Part shown: positions 27,633 to 33,849 of the stretch, piece by piece | How positions within the stretch are numbered: the first letter of the stretch is position 1 | How the letters are laid out: each line of letters begins with the position of its first letter | Source: Glycomyces buryatensis | GTDB taxonomy: Bacteria > Actinomycetota > Actinomycetes > Mycobacteriales > Micromonosporaceae | Direction of reading: 5' to 3' | Assembly: GCF_004912275.1 (NCBI RefSeq) | Contig: NZ_STGY01000041.1 | Span: forward strand, 41,165-84,405 | Length of the DNA: 43,241 nucleotides | Notes under the pieces: model-generated | The model's database searches: none | The model's input: only the letters and a program-made list of their open reading frames with translations | What the model was told of the DNA's origin: nothing | Position numbers and translations under genes: made by a program

Positions 27633-29240
27633 GTGGAATCTGGAACCCTCATCGCAGGCCGGTACCGGCTCGACCGCCTGATCGCCTGGGGAGGCATGGG
27701 TGCGGTCTGGCGCGGGTACGACACCCGGCTGGACCGCGAGATCGGCGTGAAGGTCCTGCACCGGGGCCTAGAGGTGACACAGAACCCGCAGGACCGCTTC
27801 GAGCAGGAGGCGAAGACCCTCGCGAGTCTGAAGGGCCCGGGCTTCGTCGAAGTCTACGACTACGGCGACGACCGCGACGGCGACCTGTCGATGGTGTACA
27901 TCGTCATGGAATTCGTCGCGGGCGTCTCGCTGGCGGAGCTGCTGCACAGCGAGGAGCGATTGTCGGCGAACCGGACGATGAAGATCGTCGCCGAGGCGGC
28001 CGAGGCATTGGCCGTCGCACACGGGAAGGGGGTCGTCCACCGCGATATCAAGCCGGCGAACCTCCTGGTGGACGCCGACGACCACGTGCGGGTCATCGAC
28101 TTCGGGATCTCGAAACTCTCGAACGGCGCCAAGCTGACCTCCACCGACGCCGTGCTCGGCACCGCGTCCTATGTGTCTCCCGAACAGTTGAAGAAGATCG
28201 AGGTCACCGGCGCGGCGGATCTCTACGCGCTCGGCGCGGTGGCCTACGAATGCCTCACCGGTGCCCCGCCGTTCGACTCGATCGAACGCGAGGTCATCAC
28301 CCACGACCACCTGTGGACCCCGCCGCCGGACCTCCCCGACGACGTCCCGCGCGACGTGGAGGCCATCGTCATCCGGTGCCTCCAGAAGTCCCCCGCGGAC
28401 CGCTGGGGCTCAGGGACGGAGCTCGCCGAGGCCTGCCGGGCCGCCATGCGCGGGGAGCCCTCGCCGTGGACTCACATTCCGTCGCTGGCGGCCGCGGGCG
28501 CGCAGGAGCCGTTGACGCCGGAGTCCATCCCGATGCCGGTCTCCGAACCCGAGACGCCGGGGTTCATCCAAGAGTCGGCCGAGAAGGCGGCCCCGACGCC
28601 GCCGGCCGGTCCGCCGACTCGCAGGCAGCGGCGCTCCGACATGTGGTCCTGGCGGTTCGGCTTCGTCGCGGTCGCCGTGGTGGCGATCCTCCTGCTGACG
28701 ACGCTGTTCGCCTGGTCCCCCTGGTCGGACCCGGACGACCCGCTGGGCTTGGACGACGCGGCGACCCTCCAGAACACCGGCCAGACCGAGGACGGCACCG
28801 AGACGCCTGCGGACTCGGGCTCCGAATCGGAGTCCGCGGAGGAGTCCCCGTCGACCGAGGAAGGCGAGACCTCCCCCGGCACCGACGCGCAGGAAACCGG
28901 CACGGACGGGAACGCAGGCGACTCGGACGGCGAGCCCGGTGGCGGCGGTTCGAGTGGTTCCGACGAAGAGAACGCCGACGAACCGGCCGATACCAGCGGC
29001 GAGGTCCCCAGGGTCATCGGCAAGACCACCTTCGATGCCCGGGATTACCTGTACAGCCTGGGCTTCACGAACGTGACGCCGGTCCAGGGCATGTTCTTCG
29101 TCGAACACGACGACGTCCACTGCGAAGTGGGCGAACAAAGTCCCGCGCCCGGCACGAACGCCGAGTACTCCGACGAGATCGTCCTGGAATACAACTACGA
29201 GGACGAGGCCAACGGCGGCGGCACCTCCTGCGTGTGGTGA
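27633..29240 (+). CDS. Membrane Ser/Thr protein kinase with one PASTA-like domain
   Basis: A 535-aa eukaryotic-type kinase. The kinase domain (about 9-265) has the Gly-rich loop GGMGAVW, catalytic Lys in IGVKVL, HRDIKPANLL, DFGISK and the SPEQ substitution for APE. A proline-rich and acidic juxtamembrane part follows, then one membrane span at about 345-365 (RFGFVAVAVVAILLLTTLFAW). The outside part is a long Ser/Glu/Gly-rich linker (about 380-455) and one PASTA-like domain at the C-terminus (VPRVIGKTTFDARDYLYSLGFTNVTPVQG, then QSPAPGTNAEYSDEIVL). PASTA domains bind peptidoglycan or lipid II. PknB-type kinases carry three or four; a single one is reduced. GTG 27633 is the best start. A TAGGCT -10-like box lies near 27585. 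Confidence 0.92.
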   Translation: MESGTLIAGRYRLDRLIAWGGMGAVWRGYDTRLDREIGVKVLHRGLEVTQNPQDRFEQEAKTLASLKGPGFVEVYDYGDDRDGDLSMVYIVMEFVAGVSLAELLHSEERLSANRTMKIVAEAAEALAVAHGKGVVHRDIKPANLLVDADDHVRVIDFGISKLSNGAKLTSTDAVLGTASYVSPEQLKKIEVTGAADLYALGAVAYECLTGAPPFDSIEREVITHDHLWTPPPDLPDDVPRDVEAIVIRCLQKSPADRWGSGTELAEACRAAMRGEPSPWTHIPSLAAAGAQEPLTPESIPMPVSEPETPGFIQESAEKAAPTPPAGPPTRRQRRSDMWSWRFGFVAVAVVAILLLTTLFAWSPWSDPDDPLGLDDAATLQNTGQTEDGTETPADSGSESESAEESPSTEEGETSPGTDAQETGTDGNAGDSDGEPGGGGSSGSDEENADEPADTSGEVPRVIGKTTFDARDYLYSLGFTNVTPVQGMFFVEHDDVHCEVGEQSPAPGTNAEYSDEIVLEYNYEDEANGGGTSCVW

Positions 29241-29349
29241 GTCCACACGTGAGCGGGTTGACCGGTCAGCCCCCGACCTGAATGATTAAGTAGACGGGCT
29301 GTGGAAAGATCGGCAGACGGTCGGCCTCCGATGTGATTGGGCTTGTGAG

Positions 29350-29532
29350 ATGGACGAAGGTTTGAGCGCCGCTCCCGGCGTCGTGGTCGGGGCACTCCTC
29401 CTCGTCGCCGCGGTCATGTGGTTCTCCCCCGGGGCGCGCCACAAGTTCCGCAAGGCGACCATGTGGCTGGTCCTCGCGGCGGTCGCAATGATCATCCTGG
29501 TCGGCTACCTCAACGTGGGCCAGCAGAGCTGA
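29350..29532 (+). CDS. Small two-span membrane protein
   Basis: A 60-aa protein with two hydrophobic stretches, about residues 8-25 (PGVVVGALLLVAAVMWF) and 37-54 (ATMWLVLAAVAMIILVGYL), joined by a basic loop SPGARHKFRK. This suggests a hairpin with both ends outside. It follows the kinase by 110 bp. I do not recognise a family. TTGACC at 29258 could be a -35 element, giving it its own promoter. The coding case rests on the clean hydropathy pattern and G/C-rich third positions. Confidence 0.65.
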   Translation: MDEGLSAAPGVVVGALLLVAAVMWFSPGARHKFRKATMWLVLAAVAMIILVGYLNVGQQS

Positions 29533-29655
29533 CCCGAGACCGGCTGCGCCCGCGGGCGCAGCCGAAACCTCGTCCCGCAAGCTCCGGTTTCCGGCACGTT
29601 TTTCGAGGTCACGGCTCCTTCCGCAATCTCATCCGGGAATTCCTTCCCCCTAAAA

Positions 29656-29705
29656 CGGAACGGATTATTCTGGTCTGTTATAGTGGAATCAAACATTCCG
29701 TTCCG
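29656..29705. promoter_or_regulatory. Promoter/operator region of the MFS exporter gene
   Basis: CGGAACGGA (29656-29664) and TCCGTTCCG (29697-29705) are perfect 9-bp arms flanking a TATAGT -10-like box at 29679-29684. The segment TCTGTTNNAGT occurs here (29674-29684) and again before the tetR gene (31289-31299), which suggests a common regulator. The rest of the 190-bp gap after the small membrane gene shows nothing clear. Confidence 0.5.
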
Positions 29706-29722
29706 ACTTCTCGGAGGTCCGC

Positions 29723-31204
29723 GTGACTACCGTCGAAACCCTCTCCCCCGCCAAGCCCCTCACCGAACCCACTACCGCCCCAAACGAAACCACCGTGCCG
29801 GCCGCCTTCCCCCGCCGGTGGTGGGGACTCATCGCGATCCTCGCGGCCACGCTCCTCAACCTCCTCGACGCCTCGATCGTCAATGTCGCGGCACCCTCGA
29901 TCCGCACCGAGCTCGGCGGCACCGCCGCCACCCTCCAATGGCTCGCGGCCGGCTACACCCTCCCGCTGGCGATCGGCCTGCTGACCGGCGGACGTCTCGG
30001 AGACATGTTCGGCCGCAAGCGGGTCCTCATGGTCGGCCTCGTCGGATTCCTGGTCGCCTCGCTCGCCTGCGGCCTCGCCGGATCGATCGAGCTGCTGCTG
30101 GCCGCCCGGGTCCTCCAGGGCGCGTTCGCGGCGGTGATGGTGCCGCAGTGCTTCGGGCTCATTCGCGACATGTTCGGCCGCGAGCTCGGCAAGGCCTACG
30201 CCCTCTTCGGGCCGATGATCGGTCTCGCCACCATCGGCGGCCCGATCGCGGCCGGGCTGCTGGTCGACGTCGACCTCTTCAGCACCGGCTGGCGCTCGAT
30301 CTTCCTGATCAACCTGCCGCTGGGTCTGGCCGCACTCGTCTTGGGCGCCAAGATCCTCCCGTCCGGTGCCCCGACCGCCAAGGGACTCAAGCTGGACCTG
30401 GGCGGGGCGCTCATCGCCGCCGCCGGAATGTGCCTGCTGCTGGTGCCGCTGGTCGAGGGCCACGAATCGGGCTGGCCCGCCTGGTCGCTGGTCATGCTGG
30501 TCGCCTCGGTCCCGGTCCTGGGCCTGTTCGCCGTCAACCAGGTGAAGCGCGCTCGTTCGGGCAAGATCGCGCTCATCGAGTTGAGCGTCTTCGCCAAGCG
30601 CTCGTACACCTCCGGTGTCGGCTTCTGCGTGGTCTTCTTCGGTTCGATCACCGGGTTCTCCCTCGCGGTCGGGCTGTTCCTGCAGCTGGGACTCGGCTTC
30701 AGCCCGCTGAAGGCCAGCCTCGCGATGGCCGCCTGGGCGATCGGCGCGTTCATCGGATCGGGCGCCAGTGCGGGCCTCGCCCCCAAGCTCGGCCGCAAGG
30801 TCCTCCACATCGGCCTGATCGGCATGGCGGTCGGCCTGGCCGTGCTGTTCTTCCAGTTCGGCGGTGACGCGGCCCCGGGTCCCTGGGCGCTGTTCCCGGC
30901 GCTGCTGGTCTACGGCATCGGCATGGGCCTGATCTTCGTGCCGCTGTTCGGGATCATCGTCGGCGACCTGGAGGACCACGAGATCGGGTCGGCCTCGGGT
31001 CTGCTGGAGTCCTTCCAGCAGGGCGCCGCCGCACTGGGTGTGGCCGGTCTCGGCACGATCTTCTTCAACCAGTTCGCCATCGGGTCCGGAGAGGGCCAGG
31101 CGATGTCGGCGGCGCAGTCGGTCACCGGGATCTCCATCGCCCTGACCGTCGTGGCATTCGTGGTCGTCTTCGGACTGCCGAAGCGGGCGCGCGAAGAGCA
31201 GTAG
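29723..31204 (+). CDS. MFS drug/proton antiporter, DHA2 (EmrB/QacA) type
   Basis: A 493-aa efflux protein with about 14 hydrophobic segments. The DHA2 hallmarks are LLNLLDASIVNVAAPSI in helix 1, the motif-A-like loop GGRLGDMFGRKRVLM, VLQGAFAAVMVPQ, and GPMIGLATIGGPIAAG in the antiporter motif-C region. GTG 29723 follows CGGAGGTCC, a strong ribosome-binding site. The TetR gene follows on the same strand after a hairpin, and the two share a promoter motif, so the exporter is probably repressed by it. Substrates cannot be predicted. Confidence 0.94.
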   Translation: MTTVETLSPAKPLTEPTTAPNETTVPAAFPRRWWGLIAILAATLLNLLDASIVNVAAPSIRTELGGTAATLQWLAAGYTLPLAIGLLTGGRLGDMFGRKRVLMVGLVGFLVASLACGLAGSIELLLAARVLQGAFAAVMVPQCFGLIRDMFGRELGKAYALFGPMIGLATIGGPIAAGLLVDVDLFSTGWRSIFLINLPLGLAALVLGAKILPSGAPTAKGLKLDLGGALIAAAGMCLLLVPLVEGHESGWPAWSLVMLVASVPVLGLFAVNQVKRARSGKIALIELSVFAKRSYTSGVGFCVVFFGSITGFSLAVGLFLQLGLGFSPLKASLAMAAWAIGAFIGSGASAGLAPKLGRKVLHIGLIGMAVGLAVLFFQFGGDAAPGPWALFPALLVYGIGMGLIFVPLFGIIVGDLEDHEIGSASGLLESFQQGAAALGVAGLGTIFFNQFAIGSGEGQAMSAAQSVTGISIALTVVAFVVVFGLPKRAREEQ

Positions 31205-31229
31205 AGCGAAGGCGACCCGGCGGATTTGG

Positions 31230-31260
31230 CGCGGCCGCGGACTCGAGGGGTCCGCGGCCG
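31230..31260 (+). terminator. Terminator hairpin after MFS gene
   Basis: GCGGCCGCGGAC (31230-31241) pairs with GTCCGCGGCCGC (31249-31260), loop TCGAGGG. No T tract follows, so termination may be partial and some readthrough into tetR is possible. Confidence 0.65.
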
Positions 31261-31276
31261 CGCCGCCTCCCAATCA

Positions 31277-31294
31277 GAACAAACCGATCTGTTC
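31277..31294. promoter_or_regulatory. Candidate TetR operator
   Basis: GAACA-N8-TGTTC, an inverted repeat 17 bases before the tetR start, is well placed for autoregulation. Its right half (TCTGTT) recurs in the MFS promoter. Confidence 0.5.
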
Positions 31295-31310
31295 CAGTTA
31301 AGGTGGGGCC

Positions 31311-31955
31311 ATGACCGACAAGCCGATGAGCGGGCGCAAGGCGCAGGCCGCCCGCAATGACAAGCTCATTCTCGAGGCCGCGCACGAGGTGTTCGTGGCC
31401 GATCCCGAAGCGCCGATCGCCGAGGTCGCCAAGCGGGCCGGGGTCGGCATCAGCGCGCTGTACCGGCGCTACCCGAGCAAGGAGGATCTGCTCCGCAAGC
31501 TGTGCGGCGACGGCCTGACCCGGTACATGGAGCTGGTGCGCGAGGCGCTCGACTCCGACGCCGAGCCCTGGGAGGTGTTCCGCACCTTCATGAGGGAGGT
31601 CGTCCTGGCCGATACGCCGTCGATCACCGTCAGGCTGGCCGGGACGTTCACCCCGACCGCCGACATGTTCGCGGCCGGCGTCGAGGGCGATGCGCTCAAT
31701 CGGGCGATGTTGGAGCGTTTCAGGTCGGCAGAGGTCCTGCGTGAGGATGTCGAGGCCGGGGATCTCCAGATGATCACCGAGTCGGTGGCCTCGATCGACA
31801 TCGGCGACGCCGAACGGACCCGCGAGGTGCGGCTGCGCATCCTGGAGCTGCATTTGCAGGCGCTGCGGGCGCCGGGAGCCGAGCCCCTGCCGGGTTCGGC
31901 CGTGACCGACGAGGAAATGGGCGCTCGCTGGATCCCAAAGAACGTCAAGGAATAA
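31311..31955 (+). CDS. TetR-family transcriptional regulator
   Basis: A 214-aa repressor. The N-terminal helix-turn-helix spans about residues 14-60 (ILEAAHEVFVADPEAPIAEVAKRAGVGISALYRRYPSKEDLLRKLC), followed by an all-helical ligand domain. TetR genes of this kind usually control the adjacent efflux pump. The ATG is 5-6 bases after GGTGGGG. The hairpin at 31968-31985 follows closely and can end both this transcript and the tRNA-like transcript from the other strand. Confidence 0.94.
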   Translation: MTDKPMSGRKAQAARNDKLILEAAHEVFVADPEAPIAEVAKRAGVGISALYRRYPSKEDLLRKLCGDGLTRYMELVREALDSDAEPWEVFRTFMREVVLADTPSITVRLAGTFTPTADMFAAGVEGDALNRAMLERFRSAEVLREDVEAGDLQMITESVASIDIGDAERTREVRLRILELHLQALRAPGAEPLPGSAVTDEEMGARWIPKNVKE

Positions 31956-31967
31956 GAAACGAGAAAA

Positions 31968-31985
31968 CCCGGCAGTGATGCCGGG
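31968..31985. terminator. Bidirectional terminator, copy 1 of the tandem duplication
   Basis: CCCGGCA-GTGA-TGCCGGG with AAAA on one side and CTTTCTCTC on the other. It can end tetR on the plus strand and the tRNA-like gene on the minus strand. An extended copy lies 186 bases further on. Confidence 0.8.
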
Positions 31986-31994
31986 CTTTCTCTC

Positions 31995-32118
31995 TGGAGC
32001 GGACGACCGCCTCCGCTCAGGCCAGCGAAGCTGGGCAGAACCGGCGACCTACACCTTGGCAAGGTGTCGCACCAGCGCGAAGCGCTGCAACCAACACAGC
32101 CAACTGCGCTACGTCCGC
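31995..32118 (-). pseudogene. Aberrant tRNA-Gly(GCC)-like gene with extra hairpins in D-loop and T-loop
   Basis: This is a 124-nt relative of the intact tRNA-Gly at 32181-32256. The acceptor stem, anticodon arm (anticodon GCC), variable loop, 5' T-stem and encoded CCA are identical. Two segments differ. In the T-loop, 29 nt (32010-32038) replace 6. In the D-loop, 30 nt (32071-32100) replace 5. In RNA sense each replacement contains a perfect hairpin with a UUC loop: CCAGC-UUC-GCUGG (32022-32034) and CAGCGC-UUC-GCGCUG (32073-32087). D-stem pairing is still possible with one G-U pair, and the T-stem with one mismatch. The GG of the D-loop and the TTC of the T-loop remain before each insert. It has its own terminator. 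It may be a decayed copy or an altered tRNA-like RNA. Confidence 0.8.
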
Positions 32119-32150
32119 CCCGAGGCGACCCCCACACCCGGGCAACAGAA

Positions 32151-32174
32151 AAGCCCGGCAGTGATGCCGGGCTT
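32151..32174. terminator. Terminator of intact tRNA-Gly (copy 2 of the duplicated hairpin)
   Basis: AAGCCCGGCA-GTGA-TGCCGGGCTT is a 10-bp stem. On the minus strand it follows the tRNA 3' end by six bases and is followed by a short T run (AAAA on the plus strand), forming a standard intrinsic terminator. Confidence 0.9.
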
Positions 32175-32180
32175 TCTCTC

Positions 32181-32256
32181 TGGAGCGGACGACCGGGATC
32201 GAACCGGCGACCTACACCTTGGCAAGGTGTCGCGCTACCAACTGCGCTACGTCCGC
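32181..32256 (-). tRNA. tRNA-Gly (anticodon GCC)
   Basis: A 76-nt cloverleaf with encoded CCA. The acceptor GCGGACG pairs with CGTCCGC and the discriminator base is T. The D-stem is GCGC/GCGC, the anticodon stem ACACC/GGTGT around TTGCCAA (anticodon GCC, reading GGC and GGU). The T-stem is GCCGG/CCGGT around TTCGATC. All invariant positions are present. It is transcribed leftward, with its terminator immediately downstream and the aberrant copy beyond that. Confidence 0.98.
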
Positions 32257-32287
32257 ATTCATGGAGTTGCCTCCCTGAACGAGCATT

Positions 32288-32316
32288 ACTGTATCGCATC
32301 GTTCATCGACCCTTCA
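32288..32316 (-). promoter_or_regulatory. Weak candidate promoter for tRNA-Gly
   Basis: On the minus strand TACAGT (complement of 32288-32293) could be a -10 box, with TGAAGG 17 bases upstream as a poor -35 (complement of 32311-32316). The distance to the mature tRNA 5' end is about 31 bases, which is reasonable. Confidence 0.35.
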
Positions 32317-32336
32317 TAGGGCCTTGAGCCCGATTG

Positions 32337-32364
32337 GGGCGCGGCTCACGCCTGAGCCGCGCCC
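32337..32364 (-). terminator. Terminator after GNAT gene
   Basis: GGGCGCGGCTCA (32337-32348) pairs perfectly with TGAGCCGCGCCC (32353-32364), loop CGCC, seven bases beyond the stop of the leftward GNAT gene. Confidence 0.8.
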
Positions 32365-32371
32365 TTCGCGC

Positions 32372-33034
32372 TCATTCTTCGACGGCAGGGCCGAGGCCCA
32401 TCATCTCCAGAACATCGGCGTCGAGCCCGTCGATCTCGACCTCGTGCCGGCGGTTCGCCTCCCAGTCCTCTCGGCTGAGCCGCCAGCGCCGGTCGAGGCG
32501 CCGCTCGCCCTGCACGACGTGGAACTCGATCCCGTCGGCCCGGTAGCCGAGCTTGCGCGAGACGCCCTGCGAGGCCTCATTGCCGTCGAACGAGGCGCTG
32601 ATGGCCCAGTCCGCGCCGATTCCGGCGAAGGCGAAGTGGAGGACCGCCGCCCGCATCTCGGTGCCGATCCCCTTGCCGTGGTGCGCCAGGCCGATCCACG
32701 AGCCGGTCCCCACCTCGCGGTTGATCGCGAATTTCTTGCCGTCGATCTCCTGGATGCCGACCGGATTGCCCTCGAAGAAGACCGTGAACGGGATGGTCCA
32801 CATGTCGGTCTCCCACCGGCCGATGACCCGGTGGTGCCAGAGCGCGACGCTGCGGGCGCGTTTCGCCGGCGTGGTGTCGGTCCAGGGGAAGAGGAACGGC
32901 ATGAAACCGGGGTCGTGGACTCCGTCGGCGGCGACGTCCGCCAGCGCGGCGAGCTCCTCGGGGTTCGGCAGTCGCAGTTCGAGCCGTTCGGTGCGAATCC
33001 GGAGCTTGAGGACGGGGAGGTGGTCGGTCAGCAT
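32372..33034 (-). CDS. GNAT-family N-acetyltransferase (RimJ/RimL-like)
   Basis: A 220-aa acetyl-CoA-dependent transferase of the Acetyltransf_3 (RimJ/RimL) type. The start reads LRIRTERLELRLPNPEELAALADVA, typical of this group. The acetyl-CoA loop is in GSWIGLAHHGKGIGTEMRAAVLHFAF (a Q/RxxGxG/A variant, HHGKGIG), and NEASQGVSRKLGYRADG is the usual ASxRVxEKxGF segment. Start 33034 is preferred to the far longer upstream reading to 33199, which would overlap the promoter of the divergent ArsR-like gene. The target is unknown. Confidence 0.92.
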   Translation of the reverse strand: MLTDHLPVLKLRIRTERLELRLPNPEELAALADVAADGVHDPGFMPFLFPWTDTTPAKRARSVALWHHRVIGRWETDMWTIPFTVFFEGNPVGIQEIDGKKFAINREVGTGSWIGLAHHGKGIGTEMRAAVLHFAFAGIGADWAISASFDGNEASQGVSRKLGYRADGIEFHVVQGERRLDRRWRLSREDWEANRRHEVEIDGLDADVLEMMGLGPAVEE

Positions 33035-33082
33035 GTGTCGATTCTGGGCGAACGGCTGTGAGGCAGGCAATCGATTTAGGTA

Positions 33083-33121
33083 TTGCACGCCAATGCTGAC
33101 ACATGTAAGGTTTTTCTTACA
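33083..33121 (+). promoter_or_regulatory. Promoter with overlapping operator for the ArsR-like operon
   Basis: TTGCAC (33083-33088) and TAAGGT (33106-33111) are separated by exactly 17 bases and make a good actinobacterial sigma-70 promoter. The inverted repeat TGTAAG-N6-CTTACA (33104-33121) covers the -10 box, so a bound regulator would block transcription. Autoregulation by the ArsR-like product is the simplest reading. Confidence 0.75.
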
Positions 33122-33140
33122 CCGGACAGAGGCGGTTGAC

Positions 33141-33479
33141 ATGACAGCGAGAGAACCGACCGGCGCCGAACTGCTGGCCGCGCTCTCGGCGCTCGCCAAC
33201 GCTCATCGGCTGCGCATCATCGGCGCGCTCGCCGACGGTCGCCAGTACGTCAGCCTGCTCGCTCGCGAGCTCGGCATGAGCCGTCCGCTGCTCCACATGC
33301 ACCTCCAGCGCCTCCAGGCGGCGGGGCTGGTGACCGGTGAGCTCGAACTGACCGCGGACGGCAAGGCCGTCAAGTACTTCGAGGCGACTGAGTTCGCCTT
33401 CAGCATCACACCGCAGGCCATCAAGGAAATCGTGCCGACTCTGCCCGAGTCGGCCAAGGGAAGGGACACCGATTCATGA
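33141..33479 (+). CDS. ArsR-like winged-helix regulator
   Basis: A 112-aa single-domain DNA-binding protein. The winged helix spans about residues 8-80 ([72 protein letters not shown]). No Cys pair for metal sensing is present, so it is not a classical arsenic or cadmium sensor. Its stop codon overlaps the ATG of the next gene (ATGA), which makes a tight two-gene operon with the small membrane protein. The operator over its promoter suggests that it represses itself. Confidence 0.9.
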   Translation: MTAREPTGAELLAALSALANAHRLRIIGALADGRQYVSLLARELGMSRPLLHMHLQRLQAAGLVTGELELTADGKAVKYFEATEFAFSITPQAIKEIVPTLPESAKGRDTDS

Positions 33480-33721
33480 CCATGAACTACGCCGGGATGC
33501 TGTTCGCATTCGGCTTCATGCTGCTTGTCACGGCCGTGATCATCGCCTGCATCGTCTGGGCCGCGTCCACCACGAAGGCGAAGGCCTCGGCCGCCCGCGA
33601 GGCGAACTACCGCGAACTGGCCGAGAAGGCGAGCCTGGACGCCGCCGAGATCAAGGCCTCCCTGGCGGAGATCAAGGGCAGGGTGTCCACCATCGAACGA
33701 ATGATGCGCGAGGTCGAGTAG
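33476..33721 (+). CDS. Small membrane protein with C-terminal coiled coil
   Basis: An 81-aa protein with one membrane span at about residues 8-29 ([21 protein letters not shown]) and a charged, heptad-like helix over residues 33-80 ([38 protein letters not shown]). The topology recalls PspB, but no sequence identity is claimed. Its start codon overlaps the stop of the ArsR-like gene, implying translational coupling. It may be a membrane-stress or signalling partner of that regulator. Confidence 0.85.
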   Translation: MTMNYAGMLFAFGFMLLVTAVIIACIVWAASTTKAKASAAREANYRELAEKASLDAAEIKASLAEIKGRVSTIERMMREVE

Positions 33722-33849
33722 GGCGAATGCCCCGGGCCGGGGCCTGCGGTGGGGCCATCGTCCCTAGACGAGGTCGCCAGGCGTCGGCAGCGCGAATAAA
33801 TCTCCAGAATCGGCCGACAGCCCGACTTGGATGCGGCAGTCTCGGCTCC

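Noticed and set aside
31975..32319. Open frame of 114 codons across the tRNA region (RDRTGDLHLGKV-like peptide)
   Set aside because: It is a translation of the tRNA-Gly complement and its duplicate, a well-known false gene type; no ribosome-binding site.
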